Assembly: GCA_015680685.1 (NCBI GenBank)
Contig: MNCI01029492.1
Span: forward strand, 2,147 to 66,146
Reading direction: 5' to 3'
DNA length: 64,000 nt
DNA from: Gnetum montanum
Taxonomy: Eukaryota > Streptophyta > Gnetopsida > Gnetales > Gnetaceae
The position numbers and the translations under genes were made by a program. The notes beneath the pieces are model-generated. The model was not told where the DNA came from, did not search any database, and saw nothing but the letters and a program-made list of their open reading frames with translations. The stretch's first letter is position 1. Every line of letters begins with the position of its first letter. Below, piece after piece: positions 44,904 to 55,800 of the stretch.

Positions 44904-46509
44904 TGTACCGCCCAAAATCGTTGGTGCAAGGCTAGAATGAAACAAACATCTAGAGATCTACAGACAAGCATAGAAGACTCTACCTTCGCTTGAGGGAGAG
45001 CTGGAATTGACAAAGATAGAGTATCTTGGGTGGTCTGCACATGGATCAGACAAGGATTTCCCCAAACGTATGCCAATGTGCCATACGCTGGGTTATGTGT
45101 AAACAATGTAATAAGCGTAAACCAGAATGTAAATGTGCAACATAAATAAAGAGGTAAGAAAGAATGAATGAAAACTATAATAAATCTTGATCAGACATGA
45201 AGCAATTTTATTGCAAAATGGATATTACAGTGCACTAGTCTAAACACGATTCTAGATCTGACACAAGGTGGATGCAAAGCCCCGGTGAATGCATAGGGAT
45301 GATGGTATCCTGGTTTGGACTGCAGGCACAGCTTGAAGGCTGTATGGTCAGCGTGCAGGGTAGAAGTCTAGCATGCAGGGTTGGCGTTCCCAATTGTCTC
45401 CTAATGTGATCTTTTTTATCCCTCCTCTCTCTCTTTCTCGATAGAAAATTGGGGTTTTTATAGGTTTTAGGGTGTGAAACTTGGATCTGGAGTGGTATGA
45501 GTGGCCGTTGATGAGAAAATTTTGGGTCAGATGAGATGTGGTTGTGTTGCTCAAGTGCAAAGAATATTACAACTGTACAACATGCTGCATGCCAACATGT
45601 ACACACTAGGCATGTGAACCCAGCATACAGACTTGACCAACACAAAAGAATTGAACTTTACAAATGAACACTACTGTTACAACAGAAAATCTTGAACTTG
45701 GCCCTTGGATTTGAGCTCTAGTGTCACGAGAATGCTACCTATGGATTTTCAGCTCATTTGGACTTGATCTGACATGGTTTTGGAAGGCTTCGAGTGGTGT
45801 ATGCTATGCTGCACACTGGGTGTACACGCTGGGCATGCAGGTCATCGTGCAGGTTGGCTGAATTGTCTGATCGACCTTGCTTTTGGTTGTGCACACTGGG
45901 CGTGCATGCTAGGCATGCAAAGTATGTATGCTCAGTGTATAGGTTATGGAAGTGCATCATTTTGAGGTTGAATCTTCATTTTTTGGAACTTGGGATGATG
46001 CCTGATAATTTCCTTGCCTCTGAGAGTCAATTGTAGTGGAGATTTGGTTCTAGGGTGCCTATTTTGAGAGATCCTTGATGGTGCACGTTGGGCGTGCATG
46101 AATGAAAACCCATCATTTGGAGCTCAAAATTTGATTTTTAAGTGCCTGAGAGCTATTGGGGACCTTGGGGAAGGTCCTGGAGGGGTCCAAACAGTCAATT
46201 TTGGCATGTTTTGGCTAATTTTTTGGGCCCAAAAATTGCTATACGTTGGCCTGTAAGTTGGCCAGTGTACAGCCCAGTGTGAACCGAGTATACTTGGTCA
46301 AACCCAAGTATTTTGAACCCAAAACATGAAATTCCTGATGCCAGATGCTAATGTAGTCACCTGTGGATCTTGAGGAACTTTTACTTACTTGATTCGACTC
46401 TGTTTGATATTGTTTGTGAAGTGCACAAGTTTTAATCATGCTAGGAAGCATCATGACTTAGCTTGATTCTTGTCCAAAAGTGTTAGGTCGAAATTTTTGT
46501 GGTGTTTCA
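44904..46509 (-). repeat. Element H 3' LTR
   Basis: On the plus strand it starts TGTACCGCCC and ends GGTGTTTCA. It is colinear over its full length with 61798-63401. A TATA box (minus TATAAAAA, 45455-45462) precedes a GA-rich tract. Many copies of a 'cagcgtgcag/gggcgtgcat' word are spread through it. ORFs inside (for example 45235-45645 minus) are also present in the other LTR and are not taken as genes. Confidence 0.92.
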
Positions 46510-46522
46510 GTGGCCCCTCTTT
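46510..46522 (-). promoter_or_regulatory. Element H polypurine tract
   Basis: The minus strand reads AAAGAGGGGCCAC directly before the LTR start TGAAACACC. This marks the 3' end of the internal region. Confidence 0.75.
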
Positions 46523-47535
46523 GTTGACACTTGGAGGAATCGACCCAAGAAGCGTCGACAAAGAAGTACAAAACACCACAAGCAACTTAGTAGCATTGTC
46601 CTTTGACACTTGGCTAGATGTCCTTGCATTATGTTTAGAAGTACCTAGGATTGGGGAATGAAGTTTTGAGATGATGTCTAGTGGAGATGTTTGTAACTAT
46701 GGGATTGGGAATTAATTGAGGAATTGTGCAGGTGTAGGAGAGGAGTGTTCATCTATGCTAAAGACCCAGGTTGTTCCTTGTCGATGGCCAGAATTTGACA
46801 GACTTGGAACCACGGCATGAGGTGTGTGTCCTTTGGAGGAACAAGACTCTTGTATCAAGTTTAAGAGCAGTTGTTTTCACAACCAAAGCCAGGCGATGAG
46901 ATGAAACATGATGGTTTGAGACATGAGTACTTCTTTCCAAGACAACTGCCTTCCCGCTTGGGGCTTGTATGGGAAGTGCCAAGGGTCTTGTGGTTCATTT
47001 TGCTCTCTACTTTTTTTTTGGATTTTTTGGACAGAGCTTGCTATCAACTTTGCACTCATGCTCATGTGTCGTGTTGTGTGTTGCAACTACTTGAGAGTGT
47101 TGTAGCATGCAATAGTGTGCTCAAAGTTTTGGGGTGTACTCGATGTATCTAGGAACTGTGATTGAGTAGGAAAGGGAACAAGAGTGTTGAGGAAATGGAG
47201 AATGTATCAGAAACTAGGAATGTACTTTTGAACAAATTGATGAACCTAGTTGCATGCGTCAAAAAAAATGTGGCACCTTGTCACCATGATGAAGTGCATC
47301 CTTGTACAAGCACCACTGGGTGTCATCCTACAAACACAACTCCAAGAAGACAAGAAAACCACAAGTGAATGAGTTAGTGAACACTTCAGACATAAATGTG
47401 ACTAATGCAAATGGAGGTACCATGTGAAACAAAATGAGCAGTAGTAATGTTGTCAGAACTGATGTGATGAATGATGTGGCAGGCGTTGATGAAGAAGTGT
47501 CATGAATTATAGCAATAGCTGAATGTGCTAGAGAT
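46523..47535 (-). other. Element H 3' untranslated region
   Basis: About 1 kb lies between the motif array and the polypurine tract. Two plus-strand ORFs (46871-47152, 93 codons; 47162-47368, 68 codons) are adjacent and oppositely oriented to the element. They could be remains of a second antisense unit, but I recognise no domain. Confidence 0.5.
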
Positions 47536-47539
47536 GAGA

Positions 47540-47900
47540 TGATCTTGCCAATTTATAGTCTTAGCGGACTATCGTGGGTTAGTTTTGCATCATAACCTGT
47601 TGGATGTTGCTAGTTTATCGTCGTAGCGGATGGTACGATGCTAGTTTATAGTCGTGGTGGACTATGAAGAGGTGAGCTAGTTTATAGTCTTAGCGGACTC
47701 TGGTGGATAAAACTACAGTAGTTTAATGTCATACCAGATGCTTTGTGGTATCGGTTTTAGGTCATGATGCTAGAACCACTCTATGGTATTAGTTTTAAGT
47801 CATAACCTAGGACATTATGTGGTATCAATTTACCGTCATGATGCCAAGATGAATCTATGGTATCAATTTACCATCATGATGCTAGGATAAATGCATACCT
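47540..47900. repeat. Motif array 1 after integrase (TAGTTTATAGTCnTAGCGGACT-like)
   Basis: About nine copies of a ~22-bp word occur every 35-50 bp. The first four are close to CTAGTTTATAGTC-TAGCGGACT. Later ones drift to GTAGTTTAATGTCATACCAG and ATCAATTTACCGTCATGATG. The same word family recurs at 51480-51550 and 56957-57235, always next to coding-block ends of element H. Confidence 0.75.
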
Positions 47901-47908
47901 GAGTGACT

Positions 47909-49320
47909 TCAAACGTGGAATAGCTTGAGGTACAAATTATTTGTTGGATATGCAAGCTCGTTTCCATCCATGTCCACTAGTTTGAACGCTCCGTTGTCAT
48001 ATGCTTTGGTGACCAAGTAAGGCCCTTCCTAGTTGGCTGAGAATTTTTCTGGGTGTTCATGGACCGCCTAAAGTACAAGGTCACCTTCTTTGATTGGGCG
48101 CTTGTGAATGTCATGCTGATGGTGCTATCTTTGTTGCTTCTGGTACCACTCGATATGATCTAATGCACATGTGTGTTCCTCCTCCACTAAATCCAAGTCA
48201 ACAATGCGCGAGTCATTATTTAGACCTTCATCGAGGAGTTTGGAGAGTGTGATCCTCAAGCATGGTACCTGCAACTCCAAAGGTAAAACAACTTCTAAAC
48301 CATAAACTAGACTATATGGTGTTTTACCTATGGATGTCCTATGCGTTGTTCTATATGCCCATAGTGCATAAACTAGCTACCCATGCCATCTTTGTTTGTT
48401 CTGATGAAGCATTTTCTTGAGCACCATGATGAGAATTTTATTTGTGGCTTCTACTTGTCCGTTGCTTTGAGGATAACATGGAGATAAGAACGAATGTTTA
48501 ATGCATAGGCTATCACAAAATGTTTTTGTTTCAACACTGTTGAATTATGACCCATTGTCAATAATGATGGTCATTGGGATGCCAAAACGGGTCACAATGT
48601 TTTCAAGGATAAAGTTGCATACTTTTTTCAATGTGCTCTTCCTAAGAGGAATAACTTCTACCCATTTCGTGAAGTATTCAGTCACAGTTATGATGAAGCT
48701 ATGCCCTACTAAAGATGGGGGAGTTATTGGTCCAATGATGTCTAACCCCCATTTCTAGAAAGGTCATGTGATTTGAGTCGTATGCAACTCATTGGGTGGA
48801 ACATGTATAAGATTACCATGCTTTTGACACATATTGCACATTTTAACCTTGGAGAAACAGTCATACTCCATGTGTGGCCAATAGTACCCTAAACATCTTA
48901 TTTTGGTTGCCATTTCTTTGGGTGCTATGTGCCCTCCAAAGAGTCCCTCATGAACTTGATCCATGACGGTTTGTCCATCGGTGCTACTAATGCATACTAG
49001 CAAAATGTCCTCATAGGATCTACGACATAACGTATCCCCTACTAGTGTATACCACCGAGAGCATTTTTGCACTGCATCCTTTTGTGCATTCGTTAGATGT
49101 TGAGGTGGTTCACCATGTAAAAGGTACTCTTTTATGTCATCATACCATTCTATGGCGTGTGTCGTGCTAACGGATGCTATGGAAAGTTCATCGAGAGCAT
49201 CAGTTATGGGCTTGTCACAGCTCGCGATGGAACTGGGCAGTGCACGAAACATATTGAGTGAGATATTTAGAGCTAACATGGCTAGTGCATCTGCAATGGT
49301 ATTATCATTTCTAGGCACAT
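47909..49320 (-). pseudogene. Element H integrase
   Basis: The zinc domain reads 'VHEGLFGGHIAPKEMA' to 'CNMCQKHG' (H-H-C-C complete). The catalytic core has 'KWGLDIIGPI' (Asp), 'IIDNGS-FNS' (Asp) and 'SNGQVEATNK' (Glu), so all three acidic residues are present. 'WHG-LVYALWAYRTTHRTSI' and a GPY/F segment, 'EGPYLVTKAYDNGAFKL', follow, ending at a TGA at 47909-47911. The first 184 codons (48764-49318) are fully open. Only about four stops occur in ~470 codons, each explicable by one transition. There is no chromodomain, as expected for the Tat lineage. Confidence 0.9.
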
Positions 49321-49740
49321 GTTGTAGTTCTATATTTATAAACTATTTCAGCAAGTGTTTCGTCAAGTCACAGTAGGGTTGTAGATGAGATGCTTTGCAT
49401 GCGTAAAAGTATTTGACTTGGTTTATGATTAACTATGAGTCACCTCTGACTATGAGACGTGTGATGCTTGAAGCTTGTGCTGCCATGAGACCTCTGAGGA
49501 GACCTTCATACTCTACTACGTTATTGGTACAAGGAAAGTTAAATCAGTAAGCAAAGTGTTGGATCTCCCCATAGGGATATGTGATAACGGTGGCAGCACT
49601 TCCCCCTCGGGAGGTGGATGCTCCATCGAAGTTTAATATCGCATCATAGTTATCGGGCACTATGTCAATTGTGCTTACGTTTTCATCTGGAAACTCTAGA
49701 TTAATCGTTCCTTGATCTTGTGTTGGTGATGCGGTCATCT
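49260..49740 (-). pseudogene. Element H second (archaeal-type) RNase H
   Basis: 'YDAILNFDGASTSRGGSAA' (first Asp), 'NNVVEYEGLLRGLMAA' (Glu), 'TRLIVRGDS-LIINQVK' (Asp) and 'VPRNDNTIADALAML' (final Asp) form a complete second RNase H fold downstream of the retroviral-type one. Known from the Tat lineage, this dual RNase H is absent from Athila elements and chromoviruses. Stops occur at single Trp- or Gln-type codons. Confidence 0.85.
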
Positions 49741-50104
49741 AATTTACTATAACTTAACCTTTAATGGATTATTGGACTATGTAGCGCAAGTCAAACTTAG
49801 CAATCATTGCCTTCCATCAAGCCATCTTTCTTGATTCGTACATGTTGTTTGTGATAGCTCTGAGCACGTTGTCTTTACAGATGATATTTACTTGGTTACA
49901 AAAGAGATAATGTCTCCACTTATTTAGAGAGAAGGTAAGGGCAAGGCATGATCTTTCCATGTCATTGTAACGTTGTTCGTGGGCTACTAATGCATGGCTC
50001 AAGTAGTAAACAAGAACTTTGGTTCCATCATCTCGTTTCTAGCAAAGCATAGATGCGATTGATGAATCTAATGTCGCAAGGTAGATGTAGAATGGTTTAT
50101 TGTT
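49741..50104 (-). pseudogene. Element H first RNase H
   Basis: 'KPFYIYLATLDSSIASML', 'LVYYLSHALVAHEQRYNDME', 'LALTFSLNKWRHYLF' and 'VNIICKDN' follow the RT connection domain. The usual first Asp of the active site is replaced in 'YLATLDS', a common feature of Tat elements. Two adjacent stops follow 'SIASML'. Confidence 0.8.
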
Positions 50105-51393
50105 CTAAGGTGGATAAACTGTCGGTAATTGAGTCAATGTCATTTTGATATTGTCAAAAGCTTCCTTGCATTGTGGGGTCCACTGAAAATTCATACTCTT
50201 GCGTAGCAAATGGTTCATGGGTTTTAACTTATTGGTCAGTTTTTCTATAAAGTGCTTGATGAACTGTAATCTACCTTGTAGGCCTTGAAGATCGGTAAGG
50301 TTGCTTGGTGGTTGCAAGTTTGTAATAGCCTTCACCTTATCGGGGTCTACTCGAATCACTGCTTCTGAAACTATGAATCCTAGCATTTTGCCTGATTTGA
50401 TCCCAAAGACACACTTCTTTGGGTTCAGTCTAAGCTCATATTTTAAATAGCGCTTAAGTACCAAGTCTAAGTCTTGTATGTGCTGCTCTTGGGTCTTTGA
50501 TTTAACTACTATATCATCTATGTAATTGTTGAGTGAGTGAAGGATGTAATCACTAAAGATGAAGGTCATCGCTCATTGGTACGTAGCACCAACATTCTTT
50601 AAACTGAAGAGCATCATCGTATAACAAAATGTCCCCCATGGTGTCATGAAGGTTGTCCTGAGTTGATGTTCAAGGTTAATCCAGATCTGATTATATCCCG
50701 AGAAGCCATCCATAAAAGATAACAGTGCATGCCCAGTGGTTGAGTCAACTAGTTGATCAATACTAGGTAGAGGAAAGTCGTCTTTTATGGTGGCTAAGTT
50801 GAGGTCCCGAAAGTCAATGCATAGGCGAATGCTCTCATTCTTCTTTAGGACAATGATCATGTTGGATACCCAATTAGTGTAGTCAATAGCCTGAATGAAA
50901 CCAGCTTGATAAAGTTTGGTGATCTCATTGTGAACCGCCAACACTACCTCAGGCTTAACCTTACATGCCTTTTGTTTCACTGGTCTTAACTTTGGGTTGA
51001 CTATGATGTTGTGTTGGACTATTCGAGGGTCTAGCCCAGGCATGTCAGTGTAAGACCAAGTGAATGCCTTGATGTTGTCTTTTAGCACTTTTGCTATGTC
51101 ATCGGAAAGTTGTGGGTCTAGTAAAGTACTTAGTTTTAGTATCTTAACTTCGCTACTTGGCATAGTGATGGGGGTTTCAATTAATGGATCCTCGGTGATG
51201 TTATCAGCTTCAATAGCCAGCAATTTTGTCATGCTCTGAAAGTGTTCTATCATTTCCTCCGTCGATGCCATGGAGTTTTCATAAGTCGATGTGCCTAACT
51301 TAATGGACTTTCTAATCACCTCCCATTGGATGGATCCATATGGTCCATTGATGAACAGTGGTGCAAATAGTTGCTTGCTATCCATGCTTGCTC
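50105..51393 (-). pseudogene. Element H reverse transcriptase
   Basis: 275 open codons (51400-50573) contain 'MDSKQLFAPLFINGPYGSIQ', 'GLDPRIVQHNI', 'IVLKKNESIRLCIDFRDLNL' and 'DDFPLPSIDQLVDSTTGHAL', then 'SFMDGFSGYNQI' and 'KNVGATYQ'. A TGA (CGA expected) follows. The frame then resumes with 'NYIDDIVVKSK' (catalytic YIDD at 50513-50524) and 'GRLQFIKHFIEKL', 'QWTPQCKEAFDNIK'. Apart from this one stop the RT looks intact. A splice-acceptor-like 'tggcttggcag' lies just ahead (51394-51404), which fits the Ogre/Tat habit of an intron between protease and RT. Confidence 0.9.
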
Positions 51394-51415
51394 CTGCCAA
51401 GCCACAGGGAGCAAC

Positions 51416-51890
51416 GTTAACAAAAAAGGGGGGGTTTGCTTATTGTTTTATGATACCAATTCAAATATTTAAATTTGCACGAAGTATGCTAAAGTTGGTT
51501 TATCGTCTCACTTGGTCACGCAGTAGTTTAGGGCCTTACCGGGCCGTTTGCTATTTTTTTATGGTTTCTAGTTGATTGTATGATTTGTAATCCTTATTAA
51601 ATGTGAAACTACAAGACAAAGAGTATGTACCAAGGTGTTTAGTTTATGCAAGGTCTTACGTGGGTAATGTTTAGCCTAGTGCATATCTGCATACTCTTTT
51701 CTCTACTCTTGGTTTGTTTATGTTTATTTGTGTTTACTTAATCATTGTGTTTATTTTTATTTTATTTGGAGTAAAATACCCAAAATGCCGATTTTCTACG
51801 AGGGTAAGTTGATATGAGTGATGAGGGGTGTGAAGACTTATAAAATTAACTTAAAACTAGGCAAGCTACCTTTGCCACTGTAGCAGGCGT
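51416..51890. other. Element H spacer upstream (sense) of RT, with motif copies
   Basis: T-rich sequence between RT and the antisense gene's upstream region. It contains at least two copies of the array word: 'ggtttatcgtctcacttgg' near 51497 and 'gtagtttagggccttaccgg' near 51523. A run of seven G (51428-51434) follows an A-tract on the plus strand. Confidence 0.5.
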
Positions 51891-52031
51891 AAACCCAGAG
51901 TCTGGCCAGAACTAAAGAGAGCAGCATGCACCTAAGCTTCAGCATGAACCAAAGCAGAGATTCAGCGTGACAAGGAGGCGAAGATATGGTGGTAGGGGCA
52001 GTGAAAGACGAAGATCGTAGCGCGATGCATT

Positions 52032-52240
52032 AAATGAAAGCGTTCAGTATGCATGCCCTGGAGAAACCCTCAGCGTGTAGAGAGCTGAAACCCTAGCGTA
52101 AACGCTCCATCCTATAATCAGCATGCAGCGACAAACCCCAGTGTGAAGCCAGCATGGAGGATTCTGGGTGGAGAGTCAAATGAAAGCATTCAACATGCAT
52201 GCCCTAGAGAAACCCTCAGCGTGTAGAGAGCTAAAACCCC
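52032..52240. repeat. Direct repeat of about 62 bp, 146-bp spacing
   Basis: Copies at 52032-52093 and 52178-52240 share 'aaatgaaagc-ttca', 'atgcatgccct-gagaaaccc' and 'cagcgtgtagagagct', differing at about five positions. Confidence 0.8.
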
Positions 52241-52282
52241 AGCGTGAAGGTGGCGTGGAGGATTCAGCATGAAGCCTCAAAA

Positions 52283-52302
52283 CCCTAAACCCTAAACCCT
52301 AG
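52283..52302 (+). promoter_or_regulatory. Telo-box-like (CCCTAAA)n, three units
   Basis: Three successive CCCTAAA-type units match the plant telomere repeat and the telo-box of some plant promoters. The run is far too short to be a telomere relic and lies ~600 bp ahead of the antisense coding exons. Confidence 0.6.
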
Positions 52303-52882
52303 AAACCCTCAGCGTGAACACTTGATAGGGACTTTCAGCATGCACATCCTTGGTCCAACGTAAAGATCTTGAACGTAGCACGATGGGATGGGAAAGGGAA
52401 AGTGAGTGAGAGACTAGGGAAGGAAGGATCCTAACTTGACCTTTGCTGAGGAGAGTGAGGCAATGCTCCGGTGCCTGCCCAAGCCCATGATCCCATCATG
52501 GTCTGGATCGATGCACCAGTAGACCCTAGTCCTTTATGTAAGTTTTTTTTTGTTTGCTGTTTTCGTTGATTTGTGTTTGGTTTTTCATTTTGGTGCATAG
52601 AATTTGTGTGAGGCTTGGCCTGTTTCTTTGGCATAGATATTAGTGTGTAGGCCGATGTCAACCCTTGTCTCCCTTGTTTGACGTATGACTAGTTTTATGT
52701 CTAGCGTGAAATTTAGTGACATGCTCAGCATGCAGGGGGGCCAAAATGCTCAGCATGTAGGTTCTACATGCCCACATTCCCAGCATGCAGGGCCTACATG
52801 CCCATCGTGAACCTACTCTTTAGCTCTCTTCTTTTTTGTGTGTGCATAGCTTACTTATCCTGGTTCTTGAATATGTGCATAG

Positions 52883-55800
52883 GTCTTAAACCTTTCCTCT
52901 TAGTGGTGGAGCTTGTTGGAGTTCTGGCATGGTTCGGGACTATTGATTTTGATGGGCCAGTACCTGATATGACCATCAATCAAGATGGGGTATGGTTCAG
53001 AATGGGTGCTAGTGAGTTCCATGCCTTCATCTTACAAGGATTCAGTGTGGTAATATGGTCTCACCTAAGTGAACAATTAGCACAGAGTGTCCTTGAGACT
53101 ATGTTACTGGGATCCTTAAATGGCATAGTGGCCTTCGTGGTCGACATCGATGAGAGATTATTTACAGTTGGGGATGCTCCCTCTGGAGGGCCCAGATCCA
53201 CCCATCCATTGACATGTGTATGGGACTTATTATCATATAGCCCTCACAATGTCAATAGCACCTTATTCCTAGCCTCTAGTGTGCATACTTTGTTCTAGAA
53301 TCCTCCTAGAACAGTGTATAGGGTAGAAAGGTAAGGTTGTTTAATTTATCATTTTTGCTTTGATGCTAAGTGGTTGTTCATATTTTGACCATCGTTTCTT
53401 TGCAGGCCTCAATTTGATAAAGAGGGAGTATGCATAGGTGATGATGGACTCGCATTGGCTCATACTGCCTTGAAGGCTTTCATGGTAGGTCCCACTCTCT
53501 ATGGTGTCGTCTTAGCCCAGACCAAGAGTGAAATTGTCCATTTTAATAAACAATACTCCAAGGCTTTTGCATGATGTGAGGCTCGGGGGTGGCTACATGG
53601 GGATTGGTCCTGTAATGGGCCAGTTTTCCCATGCGATGCTGATTCGGCTTCTAATGGTCTTAATCCATTGGCCAACGATAGGTAATAGTGTTTTTGATGC
53701 CTCACATTTGTTTGTTTTGCTACCTCATTGGTTGTATTGATTCCATGGTTTTACCCTGTGCGTACAATGGATGTTACCCTTGGTGGAGTCACCATAACAA
53801 CTAGTCAGACTGAGGGCACTTTGGCCATGAAATTTAGGGAGATCGATGATGCACAATGGTGGTTGCATGATAAGGCATCACCACATATTATTAGTTGCTT
53901 GAGTGATGCAGGCCTCATGGAGTTGTTTACTGCTCTAATTCCTAATGTCTCCTTGACCAAGATGATTACGATCGTTGATTCTTTCAACGAAGCTATTACT
54001 TACTATAGCACTCATGTCAAGGGAATTAGAGTAGCTTTACATCTGTCGGTGGAGTTCTTTTTAGACCTCTTTGATGTACTGGTAGATGGGGCTAGAGTGA
54101 CTTTGGATAGAGCACAAAAAGATATGCATGTTGTTCATGAGCTGGAGGACTGATTGGGTGTACTCAAGGGTGCTAAGGGATTCCCTATGTAGGGGAGATT
54201 GAAAGTAACTGAAGTAAATGAGCTGTATCCACTGTTCAGAGTATGAGTGTTTCCTAAGTCTCTATCCCAAGTGAAGACTTTTGGGGTAGAATCTATGTGT
54301 ATCATGTGCATGATCCTGGAAACTAGGGTGCATTATAATTGGGCTCAATTTTTACTTTCAGGTTTCCACGAAGAGGTAGTGAGATTGCATTCGAACGTTG
54401 AGGTACAGTCCCATTTTACCTTTGCATTCTTCGCTGGTTACCTATGTCAACTAGCTGAATTTCTAGTTGTTTGCGTGTGTAACGAGTACATGTTAAGGGA
54501 TTGTGGCCAACTATCTTGCCCGTAGATTTGCCACTTATTTGAAGTGACTAAATCTCAAGATGCTCCCGAAGGAATTGATGAATTGGTCTCTGTTACAACG
54601 GAGGGATCATCTAGTCATTCTATCCACATGCATGATAGCGTAGGGTTGGAGCCAGGTGGTGTGCCCTATACTACTAGGAGAGCCACTCGAGTAATCAAGG
54701 AGACAATCGGGAAGGCAAAATCTAAAGTTCAAAGACCTAAGCACTCTAGAGAGGTTGCTCCAGCTGTAGATAAACCAAAGGTGAAAAGCATACGGTTTAA
54801 AGTATCTACATGTGGTAAGTGAGCCTGATTCATTCATTCATTTATCCTTGTTTCATTATTATTATTATTATTATTATTTTGGGCATTTATGCTAAATTGA
54901 TGTTGAACTTATGAATGTCATCAGAGCCAACTACTGAAGTAGGAAGAGAAGGGTTAGCACCAATTGTAGAGGAGGAAGAGGTCCCCACCAACCAAGGTGA
55001 GGAGAACGAAGTGGGTAGTGATGAGATGGAAGTCCTTGTCCCTCTGAGGGAAGAAACAAAAGAACCGGTGGAAGTCACCATGGAAAAAGATCACGTTGGT
55101 GATCAGGATGAAGCTAACGAGATGTTTGATGATTTCTTCAAAGGAAGGTTAGACCTTGGCAATCCTCCAAGTCTGGAAGAAGAAAGGGATTTTGGTATGT
55201 TCTCTTTATTATGTTTATTTGATTTTTGAATTGTTTCATTTCCATTATTTAGAGTTTTGATTTTATGTTTTTGCTGCTACAAGGTGCCGATGTTGAAACC
55301 AGGATGACTTCTAATGTTTGTTCGGGAATACCTACGATGAAGACTCTAATGGAAATGACCACAGAAGTTGGTCCATCTTCTACAAATGAACCATTTACTT
55401 GGATCGAAATGCCAAGTAAAATGGATTTTGTCCTTGGTATCGTCAATGAGGTAGTTGATCGCATCCAACAAGCTCATCCTGAAATAGGTACATATTCTTT
55501 AAGCATTTTGAGTCTTTCTATTTTTGCATCTGTTTCTACTATCCAATGTCTAATGTACATGCTCCTTATATTGATAGGTGCTAAACTGAAGTGGGATCCA
55601 TCCGAGGCCACTCATATTGACAGTCTACCTGCACTACCATTAGAAATTGAGCAAGTGCCAAGATAGATTTATGATGAGGTGGTAGAATGTGTTGTGCAAA
55701 ATGCCAAGTCTCTTTGGACCTGCAAGCATTTCATTGAAAAGCTATGGTTGCGAATTTAGGTAGGGGAAAAAGAAATTTCCAAACTATCAGTAGAACAAGA

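Larger units (their letters stand above)
51890..52530 (+). promoter_or_regulatory. Candidate promoter and leader of the antisense gene
   Basis: Unlike its T-rich flanks, this stretch is GC-richer and built from many 'cagcgtg' and 'cagcatgca' words. It includes a ~146-bp-spaced direct repeat (52032-52093 and 52178-52240). Three tandem CCCTAAA units (52283-52302) form a telo-box-like element. Plant telo-boxes are known near transcription starts of growth-linked genes. A strong donor, GTAAGT, at 52538 could start a leader intron. The promoter role is inferred from position and composition. Confidence 0.5.

Noticed and set aside
45235-45645. 136-codon minus-strand ORF in the LTR of H, with a counterpart at 62085-62497
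   Set aside because: Conservation between the two is expected because both lie in LTRs of the same element. The reading is Cys/His/Pro-rich from the repeated 'gcgtgca' words and carries no domain.
47540-47900. CRISPR-like array
   Set aside because: Units are irregular in length, diverged and spaced unevenly. The context is a plant retrotransposon with no cas genes.
52283-52302. Interstitial telomere
   Set aside because: Only three CCCTAAA units are present inside a mobile element. It is better read as a telo-box or chance expansion.
54607-54837. Minus-strand ORFs inside the antisense gene (for example 54607-54837 and 55249-55464) as missing gag-pol parts of H
   Set aside because: They are short, share no motif with retrotransposon proteins and lie opposite well-supported plus-strand exons.
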